From Gemelliphila asaccharolytica (GTDB taxonomy: Bacteria > Bacillota > Bacilli > Staphylococcales > Gemellaceae): a stretch of 17,704 bases of DNA. The stretch is from positions 22,475 to 40,178 of the forward strand of contig NZ_KQ959906.1 in NCBI RefSeq assembly GCF_001553005.1, written 5' to 3'. The translations under genes and the position numbers were made by a program. Below the pieces are notes generated by a model. That model was not told the DNA's origin. It searched no databases and saw only the letters and a program-made list of their open reading frames with translations. This document shows, piece after piece, positions 10,835 through 17,442 of this stretch. Each line of letters opens with the position of its first letter. Position 1 is the first letter of the stretch.

Positions 10835-10870
10835 TATCTTTACTGCCTCTCTGGACCGTTTTAAAGAATA
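10835..10870 (-). promoter_or_regulatory. PyrR-binding hairpin (anti-antiterminator) of the pyrR leader
   Basis: The minus-strand leader contains GGTCCAGAGAGGCAGT, the same CCAGAGAGGC core as in the pyrB leader, flanked by TATTCTTT (10870-10863) and AAAGATA (10841-10835), which pair with one bulged T. The position, just after the expected transcription start and before the terminator, fits the first PyrR attenuator of the operon. Confidence 0.88.
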
Positions 10871-10889
10871 CATATATTAAATTTAATTA

Positions 10890-10918
10890 ATTATAATTTA
10901 TTTTTTGATTTATGTCAA
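10890..10918 (-). promoter_or_regulatory. Vegetative promoter of the pyr operon
   Basis: Minus strand TTGACA (10918-10913), a 17-base spacer, then TATAAT (10895-10890): both hexamers match the sigma-A consensus exactly. Transcription should start near 10883, giving a leader of about 110 bases before pyrR that holds the PyrR hairpin and terminator. The divergent cda promoter begins about 150 bases away. Confidence 0.93.
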
Positions 10919-11060
10919 GTAATAGTTTTTTACTTATTTCTATAATGAAAATATTTTCTTTTTCATAATTTTATGGAAAGTGCGGATTTTATAAAAAAGT
11001 ACAACTTAAAAAAAATTTTTTAAAAACTTCTTGCTAGTAAAATATTAAAAAATTTTTAGT

Positions 11061-11095
11061 TTTACATTTTTTATTATCTTTTTATATGATATAAT
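11061..11095 (+). promoter_or_regulatory. Candidate promoter of the cdaA operon
   Basis: Two overlapping readings exist. TTTACA (11061-11066) with an 18-base spacer to TATGAT (11085-11090) is one. The other is an extended -10, TGATATAAT (11087-11095), with no good -35. Either predicts a very short leader of about 20 bases before the cdaA ATG. Confidence 0.6.
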
Positions 11096-11121
11096 TAATT
11101 TGATATGCAAGGAGAAGAAAA

Positions 11122-11949
11122 ATGTTAGCAAATTACTTTAATGATTTTACTATAATTCAAATACTTATTTCTTTAGTTGATATTTTTCTAGTTTGGTTTT
11201 TAGTTTATACTTCATTAAAACTACTTAAAGGAACTAGAGGTATCCAACTTGTAAAAGGTATTATGATTATTGTTATTTTAAAATTGACTTTTGACCTTAT
11301 TGGTTTTAAAACTATGAGTTATATAATCAACCAACTTGTTACTTGGGGTGTGCTTGCTATCATTATTATTTTCCAGCCAGAAATAAGAAGAACTCTTGAG
11401 CATTTGGGACGTTTTAATATCTATAATATAATATTTAATAGAAATAATGATAATAGTGATAAACAAAAAAAATCTACTATTAACACTGTAGCTGAAACTG
11501 CCAAACATATGGCAAGAAGAAGAATAGGTGCCTTAATGGTTTTAGAAAACAAAACAGGTCTTGATGAGTATACAGAAAGTGGCATTACTTTAGATTCTGA
11601 AATAAGCAATGAGCTTATAATTAATATTTTTATTCCTAATACTCCTCTTCATGACGGAGCGTTGATCCTTTCTAAAGATAGAATAAAAGCTGCTAGTTGT
11701 TTCCTACCTCTTTCAGAAAATAAAAATATTGAAAATAACTTAGGTACTAGACACCGTGCAGCTATAGGACTGAGTGAAATTACTGATGCTTTGATTGTTG
11801 TTGTTTCAGAGGAAACTGGACATATCTCGGTAGCATTTAATGGTAGTTTACATCAAGATTTAAAATTTGACGAAATAAAATCTTTCTTAGATGAAAACTG
11901 GCTTAACTTAAAAATAGAAAAAATCGTAGGAGGAGAAAAAAATGTTTAA
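11122..11949 (+). CDS. cdaA: Membrane diadenylate cyclase CdaA (DacA type)
   Basis: Makes cyclic di-AMP from two ATP at the cytoplasmic membrane; in Firmicutes this messenger controls potassium and osmolyte transport and cell-wall stability. The protein is 275 residues. Three hydrophobic segments lie at about 9-33, 40-60 and 68-84. The QPEIRRTLEHLGR linker follows, then the DAC (DisA_N) domain at about 120-245. The catalytic DGA motif is D178-G179-A180 in PLHDGALIL, and the RHR motif is R210-H211-R212 in GTRHRAAIG. Start: ATG with AAGGAG about seven bases upstream. The last 8 bases overlap cdaR, so the two are probably translationally coupled. It is divergent from pyrR with 350 bases between start codons. 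No residue needed for catalysis appears to be missing. Confidence 0.96.
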   Translation: MLANYFNDFTIIQILISLVDIFLVWFLVYTSLKLLKGTRGIQLVKGIMIIVILKLTFDLIGFKTMSYIINQLVTWGVLAIIIIFQPEIRRTLEHLGRFNIYNIIFNRNNDNSDKQKKSTINTVAETAKHMARRRIGALMVLENKTGLDEYTESGITLDSEISNELIINIFIPNTPLHDGALILSKDRIKAASCFLPLSENKNIENNLGTRHRAAIGLSEITDALIVVVSEETGHISVAFNGSLHQDLKFDEIKSFLDENWLNLKIEKIVGGEKNV

Positions 11950-12901
11950 TGATAATTTCAAATTAAAAATATTCTCCCTTCTCATAGCTCTTACACTCTT
12001 TTTATCTGTAAATGATAATATTCTTTCTGGATTTTCTATCCAATCAAATAAATCAAATTACACTACAACATGGGTGAGAGCCGTACCGATAGAAGTTAAT
12101 TATGATAAAGACAAGTACTATGTTCAAGGAGTTCCTGATACAGTAGATGTAAAAATAACAGGCCCTGCTGCAAAGGTGCAAAAAGAAGTAGTGAGTCCAA
12201 CATTAAAAGTTAGAGCTGATTTCTCTAACATAGAAGTAGGGGACGACCAAAAAATAAAATTAGAGGTTGTAAATCTAAATAAAGATATAGAAGCTGTTAG
12301 CAATCCTGAATTTATTACAGTTTCTGTAAAAACAAAAACTTCTAGAAAATTCAAAATTAAACCTACTTTAAAAAATGAAAGATTACTTCTAGGTTACACG
12401 ATAAAATCAATTTCTGTTAGTGATAGCGAAATTACTATATCTGGAGCAGAAGAAAGCCTAAATAATATTTACGAAGTTAGAGCAGAAAGTACAGAAAAAA
12501 CAAAAATCAGCTCAAATGTCAAAGAAGAAGCAAAAATTGTAGCTTATGATAGAAACTTTAATAAAATAGAAGACATAGATATGGAGAAAAACAAAACTAC
12601 TATTTCTGTCGAAGTAGAGAGTATAGAAAAGACAGTCCCAATTAAAGTCAACAAAATAGGAAATATACCTGACAATTTTGATCTTGAAAGTATTACTGTC
12701 GATCCAGAAAGTGTTAATGTAAAAGCTTCAACTAAAAGTGATTTAGAGAATATAAACGAAGCTTATGTTGATGTTGAGATTTCTACAATAGATAAGGAAA
12801 CTACAGAAATAACCAATTTAAAGCTATATGCCGACACTTCAACAATATACAATTTTGACGTTTCAACCGTTAAAGTTATAATAAAAGCTAGAAAAAAATA
12901 G
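11942..12901 (+). CDS. cdaR: YbbR-repeat protein, CdaA regulator CdaR
   Basis: Single-pass membrane protein whose external YbbR domains regulate the CdaA cyclase in Bacilli. The protein is 319 residues. A hydrophobic segment at about 8-30 (FSLLIALTLFLSV) acts as an uncleaved anchor or signal. After it come about three to four beta-rich YbbR repeats. Each is recognisable by a VPI(E/K)V-type opening (near 48-52, then KFKIKP near 136-141, then TVPIKV near 231-236) and by phrases such as VPDTVDVKITGP and ITVDPESVNVKAS. The ATG overlaps the cdaA stop, with GGAGGAG just upstream. Outer-face placement and cdaA coupling agree with the established CdaA-CdaR complex. The sequence is lysine- and glutamate-rich and diverged, so exact repeat borders are approximate. 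Confidence 0.92.
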   Translation: MFNDNFKLKIFSLLIALTLFLSVNDNILSGFSIQSNKSNYTTTWVRAVPIEVNYDKDKYYVQGVPDTVDVKITGPAAKVQKEVVSPTLKVRADFSNIEVGDDQKIKLEVVNLNKDIEAVSNPEFITVSVKTKTSRKFKIKPTLKNERLLLGYTIKSISVSDSEITISGAEESLNNIYEVRAESTEKTKISSNVKEEAKIVAYDRNFNKIEDIDMEKNKTTISVEVESIEKTVPIKVNKIGNIPDNFDLESITVDPESVNVKASTKSDLENINEAYVDVEISTIDKETTEITNLKLYADTSTIYNFDVSTVKVIIKARKK

Positions 12902-12910
12902 AGGTACCTT

Positions 12911-13153
12911 ATGAAAAAAATTTTTATTATAGTATCTAGTGCTCTATATTCTTTTGTAGCATTAGGACTTATTATTTCCACATTTTTTATAAAAAATGCG
13001 AGTTTAAACAAAAAAATTATAATAATATCCCTTGTTTCTGTTATTATTATAAAACTTGTAGAAGTTTTTAAAGTTAAAGAAACTAGAATTTCAAGTATTG
13101 TAACTATAATTATTTTAATATCATTATTAGTTTATTATCTCACATATCATTAG
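12911..13153 (+). CDS. Small membrane protein of unknown function in the cdaA-cdaR operon
   Basis: Eighty residues, almost entirely hydrophobic. Three likely membrane segments lie at about 4-27, 35-53 and 60-77. They are separated by short lysine-bearing loops (KNASLNKK, EVFKVKETR), which would put those loops on the cytoplasmic side if the positive-inside rule holds. I do not recognise a family. It starts 9 bases after the cdaR stop, GAGG overlapping that stop serves as the ribosome site, and a terminator follows immediately, so it is the last gene of the cda transcript. The position suggests, but does not show, a role with CdaA/CdaR or in the same envelope response. It takes the place where glmM is found in B. 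subtilis and relatives. Good ribosome site, spacing and absence of overlap with other genes support it as real. Confidence 0.8.
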   Translation: MKKIFIIVSSALYSFVALGLIISTFFIKNASLNKKIIIISLVSVIIIKLVEVFKVKETRISSIVTIIILISLLVYYLTYH

Positions 13154-13187
13154 TAAGTGTATTTTATAATATACTTACTTTTTTTTA
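13152..13187 (+). terminator. Terminator of the cda operon
   Basis: AGTAAGTGTAT (13152-13162) pairs with ATATACTTACT (13169-13179) through 11 bp with one G-U, followed by a T-run to 13186. The stem begins within the stop codon of the small membrane protein. The next 115 bases to the nrdB terminator hold no further feature that I can see. Confidence 0.9.
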
Positions 13188-13300
13188 TTTTCTTTTAAAA
13201 TTTTTATTTTTGGTAATCAAAAAAATATATAAAAAAGAAAGTTTGTTTAAATCATAAACTAATATTAATTTATACAGCTTTAGCATTTAAAAAATTTTCA

Positions 13301-13351
13301 AAAAAAACTATGAGTTTTCCCCCTTTATCCTCGGGAGCTGCTCATAGTTTT
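13301..13351 (-). terminator. Terminator of the nrdAB operon
   Basis: On the minus strand AAAACTATGAG (13351-13341) pairs with CTCATAGTTTT (13314-13304), and inside it CTCCC can pair with GGGGG. A T-run continues to 13301. It begins 11 bases after the nrdB stop. The GC-rich inner stem is notable in such AT-rich DNA and makes this the strongest terminator in the window. Confidence 0.9.
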
Positions 13352-13362
13352 CTTTTTTATTT

Positions 13363-14412
13363 TTATAGGTCGTCTAGGTCGTCATCAATTACACTTGCTT
13401 TAGCATATGCTGATGGTCTTGCTTCAAAGAAATCTGTTTTTATACCATTTGGATCTGCATATTCACTTACCCATTTCATACTTTCTGGTTCACTTTCGTG
13501 TCCTTCGTAAAGTTTTCCAAAGCCTAAAGTTTCACATCTTAGATTACCCAAATATTTTATATAGTCTTCGACCATTTCCATTGTTAGTCCTTGGATATTT
13601 TCTCCAAGAACATATTTACCCCATTCTATTTCTTGTTCTACTCCAGTTTTTATCATTTCTTTATAGACTTTTACTTTTTCTTCTGTAAATAGCCAAGGTT
13701 CTTCTTTTTGTAGTTCTTGGATCATTTTTGTAAATAACCAAAGATGTGTATTTTCATCTCTGTTTATATATCTTATTTCTTGTACTGAACCGGGCATTTT
13801 TCCATTTCTTCCTAGGTTATAAAAGAACATAAACCCGCTATAGAAATATACTCCTTCTAAAATATAATTTGCCACCATTGTTTTTGCTAATGAATATGGG
13901 TCTTTATTTTCTTGAAATTCGTTGTATAAATCTCCTATAAATTTATTTCGTTTTAATAAGTGTTCATCATCTCTCCATTGATAAAGAATGTTAGTTCTTT
14001 CTTCTGGTGAGCAGATACTATCTAACATATAGCCATAGCTTTGAGAATGCACTGCTTCTTGGAATGCTTGTATTGTTAGACATAAATTTATTTCATTTGC
14101 TGTTATATATTCACTTATTGATGGTAGATTTGCTGTTTGAATACTGTCTAAAAATATTAGAAAACTTAAAATTTTATCAAATGCTACCTTTTCTGCATCA
14201 TCTAAATTTTTATAATCTTTTAAATCTTGAGAAAGGTTAATTTCTTCTGGTATCCAAAAGTTATTCATAGCAGTTCTATACCATTTTGTTGTCCATGTGT
14301 ATTTTATGTTGTTAAAATCATTTAGGTTGGTAGTATTTCCATTTATAAGTTTTCTTTTTGCTAATTCTACATCGCCTTTTTCATTAAAAAGGGCTTTTTT
14401 TTCTAATTTCAT
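13363..14412 (-). CDS. nrdB: Ribonucleotide reductase class I beta (radical) subunit
   Basis: Holds the metal-radical cofactor that starts ribonucleotide reduction in NrdA. The protein is 349 residues. All expected metal ligands are visible: D89 in FLDSIQ, E119 and H122 in EAVHSQSYGY, E186 in ILEGVYFYSGF, and E220 and H223 in NRDENTH. The radical tyrosine is Y126, four residues after H122, so this is a tyrosyl-radical enzyme, not a Tyr-less class Ic form. W53 in FWIPEE fits the radical-transfer path, and the acidic tail ending DDDLDDL fits docking to the alpha subunit. Start: ATG with AGGAG about six bases upstream. It lies 39 bases after nrdA, with no promoter seen in the gap. Annotation pipelines may call it nrdF; the partner's ATP-cone and the lack of nrdI favour nrdB. 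Confidence 0.93.
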   Translation of the reverse strand: MKLEKKALFNEKGDVELAKRKLINGNTTNLNDFNNIKYTWTTKWYRTAMNNFWIPEEINLSQDLKDYKNLDDAEKVAFDKILSFLIFLDSIQTANLPSISEYITANEINLCLTIQAFQEAVHSQSYGYMLDSICSPEERTNILYQWRDDEHLLKRNKFIGDLYNEFQENKDPYSLAKTMVANYILEGVYFYSGFMFFYNLGRNGKMPGSVQEIRYINRDENTHLWLFTKMIQELQKEEPWLFTEEKVKVYKEMIKTGVEQEIEWGKYVLGENIQGLTMEMVEDYIKYLGNLRCETLGFGKLYEGHESEPESMKWVSEYADPNGIKTDFFEARPSAYAKASVIDDDLDDL

Positions 14413-14451
14413 TTGGTTCTCCTTTTTTTTGTTTTTTATATTGAATTTTTT

Positions 14452-16950
14452 TTATGAAGAGCATGAGTCACATTCGTCTATATCTAAACTTTTACTTCTG
14501 ATGTAGTAAATACTTTTTAGTCCTACTTTGTTTGCTAGGATTAGAAGTTTTAATATTTGACTCATTTTGTATTCTGTTGTTATATAAATATTTAAACTTT
14601 GTCCTTGGTCTATGTGTCGTTGTCTTATTCCTGCTGCTTTTAATGAGTATGTTTGGTCTATTTCATGTGCATTTTCATATAGCCAAAAAGTTTGCGGCGA
14701 CAATCCTGGTGCTACTCTAGGTATTATTGCTCCTTTTTTTTCTTCTAAGAAATATCTTTTCATAACTGGGTCTATTCCTGCTGTAGTTCCTGCTATTATT
14801 GAAGTTGACCCTGTTGGTGCTATAGCTAGTAGGTTTGCATTTCTAAGCCCGTTATTTTTTATTTCTTCTTTTAGTTTAAGCCACTTACTAGAATTGTATC
14901 TTCTTTTTTCAAAGTAAAGTCCAGTTTCGTATTCTGAGCCTTCAAAATATTTGTAACTTCCTTTTTCTTTAGCTATATTCATGCTTTCTTTAAGGGCATA
15001 ATAGTTTATTTTTTCATAGACTTCATCTGCAAATTTTAAGTGTTCTTCTGTTTGCCATTTTATTTTATTTTTTACTAACGCATGATGATATCCACTTGTT
15101 CCAAGTCCTATCGCTCTATATTTTTTATTTGTTATTTTTGCGTATGGCGTAGGGTAGTAGTTTAAGTCTATCACATTATCTAATGCTCTAACCATTGTAC
15201 TTACGGTAAAGGCAAGTTCTTTTTCATCTTTTAGATTGATATTTCCTAATACTAAACTTGCTAAGTTACATACTACAAAATCTCCTGATTTTACTGTTGT
15301 TATAACTTTATCTTCATCAATAACTTCTTCTACATCTTCTATTTCTCTCATATTTTGCATAATTTCTGTACAAAGATTTGATGAATATATCATTCCTTTA
15401 TGAGAATTTGGGTTAGTTTCATTTGCATTATCTCTATTGAAAATAAATGGCGTTCCTGTTTCTACTTGACTTTTTATTATAAGTTTTACCAAGTCTTTTA
15501 CCGTTACTTTTTTCTTGTCTAGTCTTGGTTCTTTTATACACATTTTGTATTTTTCTTCAAAGTCTTTTCCATAGCTATCTTCCAGACTGAATCCCATAAT
15601 TTCTCTTACTTCATGTGGGCAAAATAGATACCATGGTGAATTTATATTTTCTTCAGCTAAACGCCAAAATAAATTTGGAAAACAGATTGCAGGAAATATG
15701 TCGTGAGCTTTCATTCTGTCGTCACCATTATTAGTACGTAAATTTAGAAATTCTAAAATATCTTTGTGGAATATGTCTAAATATACTGCACAAGCTCCTT
15801 GTCTAACTCCTAATTGGTCTACTGCTACAGCTGTATCATTTGCTAATTTTATCCAGCGAATAACTCCTCCTGCTACACCTTTCATTTTTCTAATATCAGA
15901 ACCGTTAGCGCGAACTTTCCCAAAGTATAGTCCCATTCCTCCGCCATGTTTTGAAACTTGAGCAAAATTATCAATACTTCTATAAATTCCTTTTAAGGTG
16001 TCTGGAACTGTGTCTATAAAACATGATGATAACTGATGAAATGGTTTCCTTGCATTTGACATTGTCGGAGTTGCTACTGTAACTTTTAATGTGCTTAAAC
16101 AGTCATAAACTTTTTTGGCAAAACTTACCTTATCTTGTTCTGGAATTGCTAAATGCATTGCTATTCCCATGAACATTTCTTGCATTGTTTCTATAACTCT
16201 TTTGTTATTATCATAAATTAAATATCTTTTATATACTAAATCTATTGATGAGTAATTAAATAATAAATCTCTATCATTATTAAGATAGTTTTCTAGTTCA
16301 TCTATTTGACTGTCAGTATAATTTTTTAATATGTAATCTCCATATAAATTCATTTTTGTCAATACTTTTATTTTTGACTTGAAGTCTTTTATATGAAGTT
16401 GTTTTTCATATTCTTTGATGTTTTTATGAATTTTATAAGAATAAATATGCCCTGCAATAAATTCCCAGTCAGGATTTTCTTTAGAAGTTAATTCTGCCGA
16501 AGCTCGTATTAATAAGTCAAGCTTCTGATTGAATGTAAGGTCATCTTTCACAAAAGAAATGAATTTTTTATATAGATTATTTAAATGGTAGCCGTCCTCT
16601 TTATATTGTTTCTGAATGCTTATCAAAAGATTTAAAACTTCTTTTTCTTTGAAATATTCTTTAAAGGCAAATAGTTCTTTTCTTAAAGTTTTTCTTTTTT
16701 CTCTGTAAAGAATATAACTTTTCAAAGCTTCATATTCATTATATTTTGTTAGAGTTTTTTCTACTAAGTCCTGAATTTCTTCTACTGAGATATTAGCAAG
16801 TTCCTTTTTCTCTATTTCTAGCAAGACTTCTTCTGCTATTTGTTTAGTGTCAGCATTTTTCCCTACACTATTAAAAGCTTTAGTTATCGCAATCTCTATT
16901 TTTGAAATATCAAAATCAACTATAGATGAATCTCTTTTTATAACTTTCAT
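14452..16950 (-). CDS. nrdA: Ribonucleoside-diphosphate reductase class Ia alpha (catalytic) subunit
   Basis: Reduces ribonucleoside diphosphates to deoxyribonucleotides. The protein is 832 residues. An N-terminal ATP-cone (about 1-90, VIKRDSSIVDFDISKIEIAI) provides overall activity control by ATP/dATP. The ten-stranded barrel carries C310 in QLSSCF and C561 in VVCNLA as the reducing pair, and C527 as the thiyl residue with N525 and E529 in SNLCTEI. Y815-Y816 in SIYYIRS receive the radical from NrdB. The flexible tail ends CDSC (C827, C830), the pair re-reduced by thioredoxin-type proteins, spaced CxxC rather than the wider spacing of E. coli. The start has AAGGAG seven bases upstream. The ATP-cone and length point to class Ia rather than the shorter class Ib NrdE usual in many Bacilli. 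A candidate promoter is at 17070-17098. Confidence 0.95.
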   Translation of the reverse strand: MKVIKRDSSIVDFDISKIEIAITKAFNSVGKNADTKQIAEEVLLEIEKKELANISVEEIQDLVEKTLTKYNEYEALKSYILYREKRKTLRKELFAFKEYFKEKEVLNLLISIQKQYKEDGYHLNNLYKKFISFVKDDLTFNQKLDLLIRASAELTSKENPDWEFIAGHIYSYKIHKNIKEYEKQLHIKDFKSKIKVLTKMNLYGDYILKNYTDSQIDELENYLNNDRDLLFNYSSIDLVYKRYLIYDNNKRVIETMQEMFMGIAMHLAIPEQDKVSFAKKVYDCLSTLKVTVATPTMSNARKPFHQLSSCFIDTVPDTLKGIYRSIDNFAQVSKHGGGMGLYFGKVRANGSDIRKMKGVAGGVIRWIKLANDTAVAVDQLGVRQGACAVYLDIFHKDILEFLNLRTNNGDDRMKAHDIFPAICFPNLFWRLAEENINSPWYLFCPHEVREIMGFSLEDSYGKDFEEKYKMCIKEPRLDKKKVTVKDLVKLIIKSQVETGTPFIFNRDNANETNPNSHKGMIYSSNLCTEIMQNMREIEDVEEVIDEDKVITTVKSGDFVVCNLASLVLGNINLKDEKELAFTVSTMVRALDNVIDLNYYPTPYAKITNKKYRAIGLGTSGYHHALVKNKIKWQTEEHLKFADEVYEKINYYALKESMNIAKEKGSYKYFEGSEYETGLYFEKRRYNSSKWLKLKEEIKNNGLRNANLLAIAPTGSTSIIAGTTAGIDPVMKRYFLEEKKGAIIPRVAPGLSPQTFWLYENAHEIDQTYSLKAAGIRQRHIDQGQSLNIYITTEYKMSQILKLLILANKVGLKSIYYIRSKSLDIDECDSCSS

Positions 16951-17388
16951 TTATTCTCCTTTTCTAGTTTTTGGTTTTTGTTTTTTGTAAAATTTTTAAA
17001 TTAATAAGTGTGAATAAAGTTTAAAAATATTGTCAATTTTTCTAAAAATTTTTTAACTTGTTAATAAATATTCTAAAGTTTTTATTCTGTTTTGTCTATA
17101 GATTTGCTTGATTTTTTTTGAGAGTGTATTTTTTAAAAAGCCTTACAACCCTTGATACTCAAAGAAAAATTAGTACAAAAAATAATTTAAAAAAATATTT
17201 CCTGAAAATATTTTGATTCTTTTCTTTTTCCCCTCTCTTTTTTTGTTTTACTATTAAAATAAGAAATAAATATTAATATATTACTAGCAATATCATTGAA
17301 TGGAATTTTTATATTATTTTTTTTGTTTATTTAAGTTTTTATTTTAAAAGTCCTAATTGTCCTTGTTTTTAATCTTAATAATAAAGAA
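16951..17388. other. Long AT-rich intergenic region upstream of nrdA
   Basis: About 440 bases with no reading frame that I find credible on either strand. It holds the candidate nrdA promoter (17070-17098) and a second TTGACA on the minus strand (17036-17031) lacking a good -10. An AT hairpin lies at 17192-17214 (AAAATATTT/AAATATTTT). An isolated, less AT-biased patch at 17117-17163 has nested inverted arms (TTTGAG/CTCAAA around TGTA/TACA). No clear pair of NrdR boxes was found. Confidence 0.6.
17070..17098 (-). promoter_or_regulatory. Candidate promoter of nrdAB
   Basis: Minus strand TAGACA (17098-17093), 17-base spacer, TAGAAT (17075-17070), each one mismatch from the sigma-A consensus. 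It would start transcription near 17063 and leave a leader of about 110 bases. An imperfect palindrome (AACTT...AAGTT, 17055-17080) overlaps the -10 and could be an operator, but it resembles no known site I can name. Confidence 0.55.
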
Positions 17389-17440
17389 AAAAAGTAGGTT
17401 GAATTGTCAAAATTTTCTTGACATCTCCAATCTACTTTTT
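17383..17440 (-). terminator. Terminator of the surface-protein gene
   Basis: CAATCTACTTTTT (17428-17440) pairs with AAAAAGTAGGTTG (17389-17401) through 13 bp with one G-U, with an inner TTGACA/TGTCAA pairing. On the minus strand it ends in a T-run at 17393-17387. It lies two bases after the stop of the surface protein. Confidence 0.88.
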
Positions 17441-17442
17441 TA

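Noticed and set aside
10919..11060. AT-rich divergent spacer between pyrR and cdaA, with an ATGAAAA/TTTTCAT inverted repeat and a lone TATAAT at 10941
   Set aside because: No matching -35 for the TATAAT and the repeats are within what such AT-rich DNA gives by chance.
13310..13510. Plus-strand frame of 66 codons
   Set aside because: It runs through the nrdB terminator hairpin and then antisense to nrdB, with no family likeness.
17101..17165. Possible CRISPR repeat or tracrRNA relic (TTTGAGAGTGT... and ...CTCAAAG)
   Set aside because: There is only one copy, no repeat-spacer periodicity and no cas gene nearby; kept only as an unexplained patch.
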